A model generated the notes under the pieces. That model was given only the letters and a program-made list of their open reading frames with translations. It did no database searches and was not told the DNA's origin. The position numbers and the translations under genes are program-made. Shown here piece after piece: positions 5,701-10,427 of a stretch of DNA of 10,427 nt (position 1 is the stretch's first letter; each line of letters begins with the position of its first letter). Source of the DNA: Streptosporangiaceae bacterium (GTDB lineage: Bacteria; Actinomycetota; Actinomycetes; Streptosporangiales; Streptosporangiaceae); NCBI GenBank assembly GCA_030038715.1, contig JASHSO010000134.1, positions 1 to 10,427 on the forward strand, given 5' to 3'.

Positions 5701-6342
5701 ATTTCGATCGCCGCTGGCGCTATCGCCTACATCGATGACTTCCTGCCGGAGGACGACGCTCTGCTCGCCGCCAGGCGGAACGCCGCCGAAGTGGGTGGCG
5801 CCGCCCCGATTAGCCCACTGACCGGTGCAGCCCTACGTTTCCTAGCTGCAGCAGTCGGGGCCCGGTCCGTCGTCGAGATAGGCACTGGTTGCGGTACCTC
5901 CGGCATCTGGTTGCTGCGCGGCATGCGGCCTGGTGCCGTGCTCACCTCTGTCGACTCCGAACCCGAGCATCAGCGGCTCGCCCGCGCCGCCTTTCTGGAG
6001 GCGGGCTTCCCGCCGGGCCGATACCGCCTGATCGGCGGGCTAGCTCTGGAGGTGCTTCCCAGGCTGGCGGACGGAGCATACGACGTGGTCTTCGCCGACG
6101 CCGACAAGCACGAGTTCCCGGACTACCTGGTAGCAGCGTTGCGGCTGCTCAGACCCGGCGGGCTGGTGATCTTCAATGCGACGCTGGCGGGGGACTCGGT
6201 CGGCGCGGCGGCCGAGGTCGGCGCGGCGGCCGCCGGAGATCTGCGTGAGCACGTGCGCGCTGACGAACGACTAGTGCCCTTGCTGCTGCCGATAGGCGAT
6301 GGCCTGCTCGCAGCCGTGAAGCGGGAAGAAGCGCCGCGGTGA
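5701..6342 (+). CDS. SAM-dependent O-methyltransferase (Rv1220c-like)
   Basis: A 213-residue class I methyltransferase of the O-methyltransferase-3/COMT-like group, the same family as M. tuberculosis Rv1220c, which also lies divergent from sigE. Motif I is VVEIGTGCGTSGIWLL (57-72). TSVDSEPEHQRLARAAF (82-98) supplies the acidic residue for the SAM ribose. DVVFADADK (128-136) and LRPGGLVIF (149-157) follow. IGDGLLAAVKR closes the sheet. The N-terminal helix (AYIDDFLPEDDALLAARRNAA) is conserved in the family and lies upstream of the first conventional start (GTG 5791), which has no ribosome binding site. I therefore start at ATT 5701, 5 nt after GGGAGG. This rare start is an inference. The metal site of catechol-type relatives is only partly kept (DAD present, then FNATLAGD). 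The substrate is unknown. Confidence 0.85.
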   Translation: MSIAAGAIAYIDDFLPEDDALLAARRNAAEVGGAAPISPLTGAALRFLAAAVGARSVVEIGTGCGTSGIWLLRGMRPGAVLTSVDSEPEHQRLARAAFLEAGFPPGRYRLIGGLALEVLPRLADGAYDVVFADADKHEFPDYLVAALRLLRPGGLVIFNATLAGDSVGAAAEVGAAAAGDLREHVRADERLVPLLLPIGDGLLAAVKREEAPR

Positions 6343-6447
6343 ACGCAGCGGGCTGACCCCGCCGACTCGGGAGGTGAGGATCTGCGCACCCTACCGATCG
6401 GCCGGGCGGACTCGCCGGATCTGTAACTAGTGCTGAGACCATGCATC

Positions 6448-6476
6448 GAGCCTAGGCAGCAGGGTTGCCTAGGCTC
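6448..6476. terminator. strong hairpin between the convergent methyltransferase and DUF3117 genes
   Basis: GAGCCTAGGCA (6448-6458) pairs perfectly with TGCCTAGGCTC (6466-6476) around a 7-nt loop. It lies 105 nt after the methyltransferase stop and 13 nt after the DUF3117 stop. There is no T-tract, as is common in actinobacteria. Its symmetry lets it serve both strands. Confidence 0.7.
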
Positions 6477-6489
6477 TGGGGGGCACCGC

Positions 6490-6657
6490 TCAACCGACGG
6501 CGGTGTTGAGCGCCTCGCCCAGCGCACGCGCCTCGTCCGGAGTCAATTCGACAACCAGCCGGCCGCCACCCTCAAGCGGCACACGCATCACAATGCCGCG
6601 GCCCTCCTTGGTGACCTCAAGCGGACCGTCACCTGTCCGCGGCTTCATGGCCGCCAT
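6490..6657 (-). CDS. DUF3117 domain-containing small protein
   Basis: A 55-residue protein beginning MAAMKPRTGDGPLEV, then EGRGIVMRVPLEGGGRLVV and ELTPDEARALGEAL. It matches the DUF3117 family almost residue for residue. This family is restricted to actinobacteria, extremely conserved, and without a known function; M. tuberculosis Rv1211 is a member as I recall. The start is ATG 6657, preceded by AGGGGAG at good distance. An in-frame start at 6756 would add 33 residues without family similarity and is rejected. The size fits one small beta-rich domain. The gene is read alone, convergent with the methyltransferase, with its own promoter about 100 nt upstream. Confidence 0.92.
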   Translation of the reverse strand: MAAMKPRTGDGPLEVTKEGRGIVMRVPLEGGGRLVVELTPDEARALGEALNTAVG

Positions 6658-6763
6658 CCTGCTCCCCTTCCCTGCCCAGGGCTGCACCAGACCGAAACAA
6701 CTTGCTAGCCGCCCGTGACCGGCTATGCGCCAGCCAGTCACATGCATCTCGATCAATCCCTCT

Positions 6764-6793
6764 ATTATCCAGGGTTCGGCCGCCCGATGGTAA
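6764..6793 (-). promoter_or_regulatory. candidate housekeeping promoter of the DUF3117 gene
   Basis: On the minus strand TTACCA (6793-6788) and GATAAT (6769-6764) are separated by 18 nt. The -10 hexamer differs from TATAAT at one position and sits in the most A/T-rich spot of the gap. The leader to ATG 6657 would be about 100 nt. Confidence 0.45.
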
Positions 6794-6884
6794 CGATCAG
6801 CGTTCGAGGCGTCAGCGCGTCATCTCCTCAGCGCTCGCCGACAGACCCGAGTTGGTTCACAACCCGGCGCCTACTGATCTTGTG

Positions 6885-6923
6885 CGCCGCCGACCGGCGA
6901 GTGTCCCCCAGGTCGGTCCGGCG
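6885..6923 (-). terminator. hairpin downstream of the HATPase gene
   Basis: CGCCG plus CCGACC (6885-6895) pairs with GGTCGG (6911-6916) and CGGCG (6919-6923). This makes an 11-bp stem with a 2-nt bulge and a 15-nt loop, starting about 55 nt after the TAG stop at 6979. No T-tract follows. Confidence 0.45.
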
Positions 6924-6978
6924 AAGTGGCGCGCCCGGGCCTCGATGAGCTGCTGCGGCAGCGCCGGCGCTCCGACCC

Positions 6979-8016
6979 CTAAACCTCGGAAACGATCTCC
7001 TCGTGCGCCCAGACGATGTGCTCGACGACGTCCACCAAGTCCGCGATGTCCATCCGCCAGTACTGGCCGTCTGGCGTGCGCCAGGAGACACGGTCGCCGT
7101 GCCGCCACACTGTCAGGTGCCGGCTGATCGAGAGCACTGAAAGGCCGTCTGCGTCGGCACGAACAATGGTTCCCGCCAGGCCCCGGTCGGCCAGCATGAC
7201 CTCAAGCTCGTCGACGAGCCACTCAGGACTCAGGCGGGGGCGCATGAGGTAATCCGGCAGCGTTGCCGGCGGAATCGGCAGCGCGAACCAGACTGCCTTG
7301 CCTGGCACGCGCCAGCTTCCGAGCCGAGACCTAGTCAGATGACAGCCCCATTGCCCGGCGGACAGGCCGGCCACGACCTGGAGCCCCCGGCCGCTAACGG
7401 AGTCGACGGGCGCCTTGACCATACCGGGCTCGGCCCCGGCGCTCCAGGCCCGCTCGGTGTCGAAAACCTTGCAGACCAGCTCGCAGGTCCTGCCGCGGCC
7501 GCGCAGGTAGAGCCAGATCTCCGGAACCCCGGTCACGGTCCGCTGCCGAGACGCATGCATCGACGCATTCCGCTGCGCATGCAGGGTGTTGGCAGCCAGC
7601 TCGCTGGCCATTGTCACGCCGTCGTGCAGCAATCCGCCAGGGATCGCCAGGCTGGACACGGCCTCACGGAAGAAGCGGCGGGCGGCCGCAGCGCAGGTTG
7701 TATCGATGGGCAGTGGACGAACGAAACAGCCGCCGGCGGATAGCCCGGCGGCCACAGGATCAGCGTGCTCGGGTGCCACGGCGAGGGCTTCGGCGACCGG
7801 CGCTGCCAGCATTCCCGCACCCGGCATTGGCATGGCCGGGACAGAACTGGGCTCGGCTGAGCTGGGGGTGGAGGTCGCGGGGAAGGCAGAGGTGGAACTC
7901 GACGTCGCGCTGAAGGCTGCCTTGAGTGGTCCCGAGTGCACCCGCACGGGCCGAACTCGCGCTGGCGGGCTGCTCAGCGATCTCCCTCCGGGGTCGGGAG
8001 GCGTTGGCGGCCGCAT
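6979..8016 (-). CDS. HATPase_c_2-type (RsbW/SpoIIAB/AbaA-like) regulatory ATP-binding protein
   Basis: A 345-residue protein in three parts. Residues 1-95 are Pro/Ser/Ala-rich and probably disordered. Residues 98-248 form a GHKL ATPase domain: RPLPIDTTCAAAARRFFREAV, N-box ELAANTLHA (Glu139, Asn143), VFDTERAW with the G1 Asp186, SGRGLQVV (G2 box, 208-215), and GKAVWFALP as the last strand. Residues 262-345 form an extra domain (LSPEWLVDELEVML ... VLSISRHLTVWR ... DLVDVVEHIVWAHEEI). ATPases of this type are classed with anti-sigma serine kinases and are encoded beside XRE-DUF5753 and DUF397 genes in streptomycetes and relatives. ATG 8016 follows GGAGGAGC. The gene has its own promoter and palindrome (8056-8083) and lies 210 bp after the DUF397 stop, so it is not simply co-transcribed with that pair. 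No partner sigma or STAS protein is visible. Confidence 0.82.
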   Translation of the reverse strand: MRPPTPPDPGGRSLSSPPARVRPVRVHSGPLKAAFSATSSSTSAFPATSTPSSAEPSSVPAMPMPGAGMLAAPVAEALAVAPEHADPVAAGLSAGGCFVRPLPIDTTCAAAARRFFREAVSSLAIPGGLLHDGVTMASELAANTLHAQRNASMHASRQRTVTGVPEIWLYLRGRGRTCELVCKVFDTERAWSAGAEPGMVKAPVDSVSGRGLQVVAGLSAGQWGCHLTRSRLGSWRVPGKAVWFALPIPPATLPDYLMRPRLSPEWLVDELEVMLADRGLAGTIVRADADGLSVLSISRHLTVWRHGDRVSWRTPDGQYWRMDIADLVDVVEHIVWAHEEIVSEV

Positions 8017-8055
8017 GCTCCTCCGCCCTTCCGAGTAAGCCTATGTGAAGCACAG

Positions 8056-8083
8056 ATTATGAGTTATGTGCGAACGTTCGCAA
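8056..8083 (-). promoter_or_regulatory. candidate promoter of the HATPase gene
   Basis: On the minus strand TTGCGA (8083-8078) and CATAAT (8061-8056) are separated by 16 nt. CATAAT differs from TATAAT at one base. Transcription would begin near 8049, giving a leader of about 33 nt to ATG 8016. The -35 lies inside the palindrome at 8069-8082. Confidence 0.55.
8069..8082. promoter_or_regulatory. 14-bp perfect palindrome TGCGAACGTTCGCA, operator candidate
   Basis: TGCGAACGTTCGCA is its own reverse complement. It overlaps most of the -35 hexamer and nine bases of the spacer of the HATPase promoter, the position expected of a repressor site. The XRE protein encoded just upstream is an obvious but untested candidate for binding. 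Confidence 0.55.
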
Positions 8084-8119
8084 TGGGAACGAGTAAATGT
8101 TGCGCGCCAAATGGCCGGG

Positions 8120-8170
8120 GCGGAGGGTCCCGCCGGTCCGGTGACCGGCCAGCGGGACCGACCGCTCCGC
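8120..8170 (-). terminator. long hairpin ending the XRE-DUF397 transcript
   Basis: GGTCCCGC (8126-8133) pairs with GCGGGACC (8152-8159). Outside it GCGGAG (8120-8125) pairs with CTCCGC (8165-8170) across a 5-nt bulge. Inside it CGGT/ACCG (8134-8137, 8144-8147) can extend the stem. On the minus strand it starts about 56 nt after the DUF397 stop and lies before the HATPase promoter, so it separates the two transcription units. Confidence 0.6.
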
Positions 8171-8226
8171 AGCGCGAACGTGTAACTGGCGGGCGGCGGA
8201 ACGTCCCCAGCTGCCAGCCTTGGTGC

Positions 8227-8439
8227 TCAGCATCGGCTGTCCAGGTCGAACCGGCCAGCCTTGGCCTCGGCGACAAACTCGGCGAAGGCTGCCTTGCTGA
8301 CCACGTGTGCACCGTCGAGTGGACGCTGAGAGTCCCGAATGGCGACCACTCCGGGAAGGTTGTCGGCGATCTCGACGCAACCCCCGTTGTTCTGGCTGGC
8401 CCTGGCCTTGCGCCAGGCAGCACCTGTCAGGTCATTCAT
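8227..8439 (-). CDS. DUF397 domain-containing protein (partner of the XRE regulator)
   Basis: A 70-residue protein that is essentially one DUF397 domain: LTGAAWRKARASQNNGGCVEIAD (4-26), VVAIRDSQRP (31-40), VSKAAFAEFVAEAKAGRFD (47-65). The W-R-K/S, GGCVE and VAIRDS elements are the family signature. DUF397 proteins are nearly always encoded next to an XRE-DUF5753 gene and are described in Streptomyces as regulatory, toxin/antitoxin-like partners. The ATG at 8439 lies 5 nt after the XRE stop, and its GGAG ribosome binding site sits inside the XRE coding end, so the two are translationally coupled. The TGA stop is followed by a large hairpin. It carries two Cys residues (21 and 70); the second is the C-terminal residue. 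Confidence 0.92.
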   Translation of the reverse strand: MNDLTGAAWRKARASQNNGGCVEIADNLPGVVAIRDSQRPLDGAHVVSKAAFAEFVAEAKAGRFDLDSRC

Positions 8440-8444
8440 GGCGG

Positions 8445-9296
8445 TTACTCCAGTCGTTGCGCTAGGAATCTGAGGTAGGACGTCGTGTCATGCGGCTCGA
8501 GAGCCGCTTCGCGCGCTCTGTCGAAGGTGTGGCTGTACATGTCAACCAGGTCGGGCTGACTCAGCTCCTGGATGGCGGTGTCGGTCTCGGTGAAGACGAT
8601 GCTCGGCTCGCCATCGGGCAGGTCGAAGATGTTGACCGGGGAGAACATGCCTTGCGGCGGGCCATCCTCGAATCGTTGGATGCGCATGTCGATGTTGGGC
8701 CGTGAGGCTTGCTCGACGAGGTGCTCGATCTGGTCGCGGCGGTCCGCCTTAGAACCCCACCGGTACATCAGCGATGCCTCGGTGATCACGACTTCCACGT
8801 TGGCCAAGGTTTCGTCGGTGCGGGTGAGCACCTCCTGGCGGCGGAGCCGGGCGGACATCGCCCGCTGGCGCCACGACGGCGGGCGGGCGCCGAAGCGCAA
8901 CAGGGCTTCCATGTAGTCGCGCGTCTGCAGCAGCCCCGGCACCAGCAGCGGCATGAACACGCGGATCCTGACCGCGTCGTTCTCGAAGCCGGGAAACTCG
9001 TTCTCGAATACGTCTGGATAGTCCCGCCACCACGGCCTGGCCCTCGCCAGCACGGCGAGGTGCTCAAGCTCCTCCTGCTCGGCCGGCGTCACCTGGTAGA
9101 TGCGCAGCAGGTCCCTGATGTCGCTCATCTCCGGGCGCTTCCACTGGTTCGCCTCGAACCTGCCGACCTTGCCACGGCCCCAGTCGAGCAGGTCGCAGAC
9201 GTGGTTGGCGGTGTGTCCGGACGCACGCCTCAGCTCGGTGAGCCTGCGCGCCAGTCGCCGCTTGGCGACAGTTGCGCCGTGCGCATCGTCGGCCAT
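8445..9296 (-). CDS. XRE-family helix-turn-helix regulator with DUF5753 domain
   Basis: A 283-residue regulator. Residues 13-70 are an N-terminal HTH: RRLARRLTELRRASGHTANHVCDLLDWGRGKVGRFEANQ. The usual S-Q-S-x-I-S-R-x-E pattern is altered to GRGKVGRFE. Residues 88-280 are DUF5753: PWWRDYPDVFENEFPGFEN, PLLVPGLLQTRDYMEALLR, RRQEVLTR, VVITEASLMYRWG, QRFEDGPP, FSPVNIFDLPDGEPSIVFTET. The order and length are standard for this actinobacterial family, which includes Streptomyces WhiJ-type developmental regulators. ATG 9296 is preceded by GAGGGGAG. An inverted repeat (9310-9325) lies directly upstream and may be an autoregulatory site. It is coupled with the downstream DUF397 gene, and a second DUF397 gene lies 145 bp upstream on the same strand. 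Confidence 0.93.
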   Translation of the reverse strand: MADDAHGATVAKRRLARRLTELRRASGHTANHVCDLLDWGRGKVGRFEANQWKRPEMSDIRDLLRIYQVTPAEQEELEHLAVLARARPWWRDYPDVFENEFPGFENDAVRIRVFMPLLVPGLLQTRDYMEALLRFGARPPSWRQRAMSARLRRQEVLTRTDETLANVEVVITEASLMYRWGSKADRRDQIEHLVEQASRPNIDMRIQRFEDGPPQGMFSPVNIFDLPDGEPSIVFTETDTAIQELSQPDLVDMYSHTFDRAREAALEPHDTTSYLRFLAQRLE

Positions 9297-9309
9297 GGCT
9301 CTCCCCTCG

Positions 9310-9325
9310 CGGACGTTAGCGTCCG
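9310..9325. promoter_or_regulatory. inverted repeat directly upstream of the XRE gene
   Basis: CGGACG (9310-9315) and CGTCCG (9320-9325) flank a TTAG centre. The repeat lies 13 bp upstream of the XRE ATG and abuts its ribosome binding site. Binding or folding here could control XRE synthesis. Confidence 0.4.
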
Positions 9326-9352
9326 GTACCCGGCGCCAGGTCGGCGCACAAC

Positions 9353-9365
9353 TTGTGATTCACAA
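9353..9365. promoter_or_regulatory. inverted repeat TTGTGA-T-TCACAA upstream of the XRE gene
   Basis: Six-base arms TTGTGA and TCACAA are separated by one base, 57 bp before the XRE ATG. A shorter repeat GGAT-GGT-ATCC (9367-9377) lies beside it. This is the most A/T-rich part of the 145-bp gap, so the promoter is probably near, though I could not fix a -35/-10 pair. Confidence 0.4.
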
Positions 9366-9441
9366 AGGATGGTATCCATTTTGCGAAGGGCACGCGAGCC
9401 AAATGCCGGCATTCCACAGCCGATGGTGGACCCGCCGCGTG

Positions 9442-9702
9442 TCAGGCGAGTAGGTCGAACTCGCCGCTCCTGACGCCGGCCAGGAAGCACTCCCATTCGT
9501 GCTGGTCATAGACCAGGACCCGGCCAGATGGATCGCCGCGCACGCGCATCAGCACCAAGCGCGACCTGCCAGCCGCCGGATCCGGCCTGGTCATAGCGAC
9601 TTCGATGGCCCCGGGGCCGTCGCCCGAGCGGCGCCAGGTCAGGCCCGAGAGGTCAATCGCGAGGCTGGCGGGAGTTGGCTTGGGCACCCGGGTTGTCGGC
9701 AC
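9442..9702 (-). CDS. second DUF397 domain-containing protein
   Basis: An 86-residue protein with a short Pro/Thr-rich lead (MPTTRVPKPTPAS) and then a DUF397 domain: DLSGLTWRRSGDGPGAIEVAM (17-37), LVLMRVRGDPSGRVLVYDQHEWECFLAGVRSGEFDLLA (49-86). The end of the domain (EWxxFLAGVRxGEFD) is textbook. It lacks the Cys of the usual CVEVA motif, having AIEVA. The start is a GTG at 9702 with only a poor ribosome binding site; a second GTG (codon 6) is possible. It is read in the same direction as the XRE gene, 145 bp upstream of it, and follows tagA after two hairpins. It may be transcribed on its own or lead the XRE operon. Confidence 0.85.
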   Translation of the reverse strand: MPTTRVPKPTPASLAIDLSGLTWRRSGDGPGAIEVAMTRPDPAAGRSRLVLMRVRGDPSGRVLVYDQHEWECFLAGVRSGEFDLLA

Positions 9703-9755
9703 GCCGGTAGTCTGGCACGCGAGCGTCGCCGACGCGAAATGACGAGGGGAACGCG

Positions 9756-9775
9756 CTGGCTGGGCCGCCAGCCAG
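9756..9775. terminator. 8-bp hairpin between tagA and DUF397
   Basis: CTGGCTGG (9756-9763) pairs with CCAGCCAG (9768-9775) around the 4-nt loop GCCG. On the minus strand it lies about 70 nt beyond the tagA stop. There is no long T-tract. Confidence 0.45.
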
Positions 9776-9794
9776 GCACGACACCGACAGCCGA

Positions 9795-9812
9795 CGCGGC
9801 GGACTCGCCGCG
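9795..9812. terminator. 7-bp hairpin downstream of tagA
   Basis: CGCGGCG (9795-9801) pairs with CGCCGCG (9806-9812) around the 4-nt loop GACT. It starts 31 nt after the tagA stop on the minus strand and, with the hairpin at 9756-9775, forms a likely tandem terminator. Confidence 0.5.
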
Positions 9813-9843
9813 ACCGGACTAGCCAGCTTCGCTGCGCGGTCGG

Positions 9844-10425
9844 CTACTGCGCGGCCGCGCGCCGGAAGCAGCCAGCCAGGTGATCGTTGACGACACCGCA
9901 GGCCTGCATCGTGGCATAGGCCGTAACCGGCCCGGTGAAGGTGAACCCGTGGCGGCGCAGTTCCTTCGACAGTGCCGTCGACGCCGCGCTTTGCGCTGGC
10001 ACGTCAGCCATGCTGACCGGCACGCAGTCCTGATCTTCGCGGTAGCGCCACACCAACGCCGCCAGCCCGTCCGGCAGTCTCAGCGCCGCGCGCGCGTTAG
10101 CGACCGCCGCCTCAATCTTGGCCCGGTTGCGCACGATGCCGGGGTCGGCCAGCAGCCGACTCACCTCGGTCGACCCGAACGCCGCCACGGTCTCGATGCG
10201 GAATCCGCCGAACGCCTCGCGGAAGTTCTCGCGCTTGCGCAGGATGGTCAGCCAGGACAAGCCCGACTGGAAGGCCTCGAGGCAGAGCCGCTCGAACAGG
10301 CCGTCGTCGTCGCGTACCGGCGTGCCCCACTCCTGGTCGTGGTAGCCGACATACTCCGGGCTCGACACCGCCCACGGACAGCGCACCAGCCCGTCCTGGC
10401 CGGCGATCGGCAGGCCCGCGGTCAT
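9844..10425 (-). CDS. tagA: DNA-3-methyladenine glycosylase I
   Basis: A 193-residue base-excision repair enzyme of the helix-hairpin-helix TAG family, which removes 3-methyladenine from alkylated DNA. The zinc ligands correspond to Cys16, His29, His182 and Cys186; the spacings of 13 and 4 equal those of E. coli Tag (Cys4, His17, His175, Cys179). CPWAVSSPEYVGYHDQEWG and LCLEAFQSGLSW are family signatures. Glu50 and Trp58 line up with the base-pocket residues Glu38 and Trp46 of the E. coli enzyme. IVRNRAKIEAAVANA and FTFTGPVTAYATMQACGVVNDH are also conserved. ATG 10425 is the last start visible; only 2 bp remain before the window edge, so an upstream start cannot be excluded, but the length is normal. 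The protein is followed by two hairpins. Confidence 0.95.
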   Translation of the reverse strand: MTAGLPIAGQDGLVRCPWAVSSPEYVGYHDQEWGTPVRDDDGLFERLCLEAFQSGLSWLTILRKRENFREAFGGFRIETVAAFGSTEVSRLLADPGIVRNRAKIEAAVANARAALRLPDGLAALVWRYREDQDCVPVSMADVPAQSAASTALSKELRRHGFTFTGPVTAYATMQACGVVNDHLAGCFRRAAAQ

Positions 10426-10427
10426 TC

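Larger units (their letters stand above)
6658..6978. other. gene-free region upstream of DUF3117
   Basis: These 321 bases carry no gene that I can support. Short open frames on both strands lack family resemblance and good ribosome binding sites. The stretch contains the DUF3117 leader and promoter (6764-6793), a terminator-like hairpin downstream of the ATPase gene (6885-6923), and a 12-bp palindrome AGCGCCGGCGCT (6960-6971). It is slightly more A/T-rich near 6740-6800 than its surroundings. Confidence 0.5.

Noticed and set aside
5791..6342. GTG 5791 as start of the methyltransferase
   Set aside because: It has no ribosome binding site and would remove a conserved N-terminal helix; the ATT at 5701 behind GGGAGG fits better.
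6658..6756. 33-residue N-terminal extension of DUF3117
   Set aside because: The family starts at MAAMKPRTG, and ATG 6657 has its own good ribosome binding site.
6715..6948. 77-residue plus-strand open frame in the gap upstream of DUF3117
   Set aside because: It has no family resemblance or ribosome binding site, and it overlaps the DUF3117 promoter and the hairpin at 6885-6923.
8069..8082. LexA (SOS) box
   Set aside because: The actinobacterial LexA box needs CGAAC and GTTCG separated by about four bases; here the arms abut with no spacer.
1..10427. tRNA, rRNA, CRISPR arrays, insertion sequences, attachment sites
   Set aside because: No cloverleaf, regularly spaced repeats, transposase motifs or flanking repeats were recognised on reading both strands.

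Overview
The window is high-GC DNA with strong G/C bias at third codon positions. Its gene content is typical of an actinobacterium: DUF3117, DUF397/XRE-DUF5753 pairs, a ZAS-domain anti-sigma factor beside an ECF sigma factor, and an Mrp-TatB-SigE neighbourhood. The order cannot be fixed from this sequence. The layout tagA ... DUF3117 ... O-methyltransferase / sigE - rseA - x - tatB ... mrp resembles the Rv1210-Rv1229c region of Mycobacterium tuberculosis as I remember it.

Layout. (1) 1-1278: the tail of an MBL-fold hydrolase (+) meets a CoA-ester lyase-type HpcH/HpaI protein (-) tail to tail. (2) 1352-2515: an Mrp/ApbC Fe-S carrier ATPase (+), divergent from the lyase and convergent with tatB. 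(3) 2587-5371, all on the minus strand and read in the order sigE, rseA-like anti-sigma factor, rseB-like membrane protein, tatB. The first three are tightly coupled (a 4-nt ATGA overlap, then a 2-nt gap); tatB follows after 150 bp. A good ECF-type promoter (GGGAACC ... CGTT) lies upstream of sigE and suggests autoregulation. (4) 5701-6342: a divergent SAM-dependent O-methyltransferase (+) whose best-supported start is an ATT codon behind a strong ribosome binding site. (5) 6490-6657: DUF3117, convergent with the methyltransferase across an 11-bp hairpin. (6) 6979-9702, all minus: DUF397, then XRE-DUF5753 plus a second DUF397, then a separate HATPase (RsbW/AbaA-type) gene with its own promoter and palindromic operator candidate. 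(7) 9844-10425: tagA (3-methyladenine DNA glycosylase I).

How the parts work together. The sigE block looks like an envelope-stress module: sigma factor, membrane anti-sigma factor, a periplasmic-facing RseB-like sensor where mycobacteria have HtrA, and a Tat component. The XRE/DUF397/ATPase block is a developmental or stress-switch type cluster that appears inserted between tagA and DUF3117, two genes that are neighbours in mycobacteria. Nothing seen is an obviously new enzyme system. The most interesting items are the operator/promoter structures, the ATT start with its overlapping short reading frame, the lysine in place of the conserved glutamate in TatB, and the RseB-for-HtrA arrangement. 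No tRNA, rRNA, CRISPR array, insertion sequence or attachment site was recognised.
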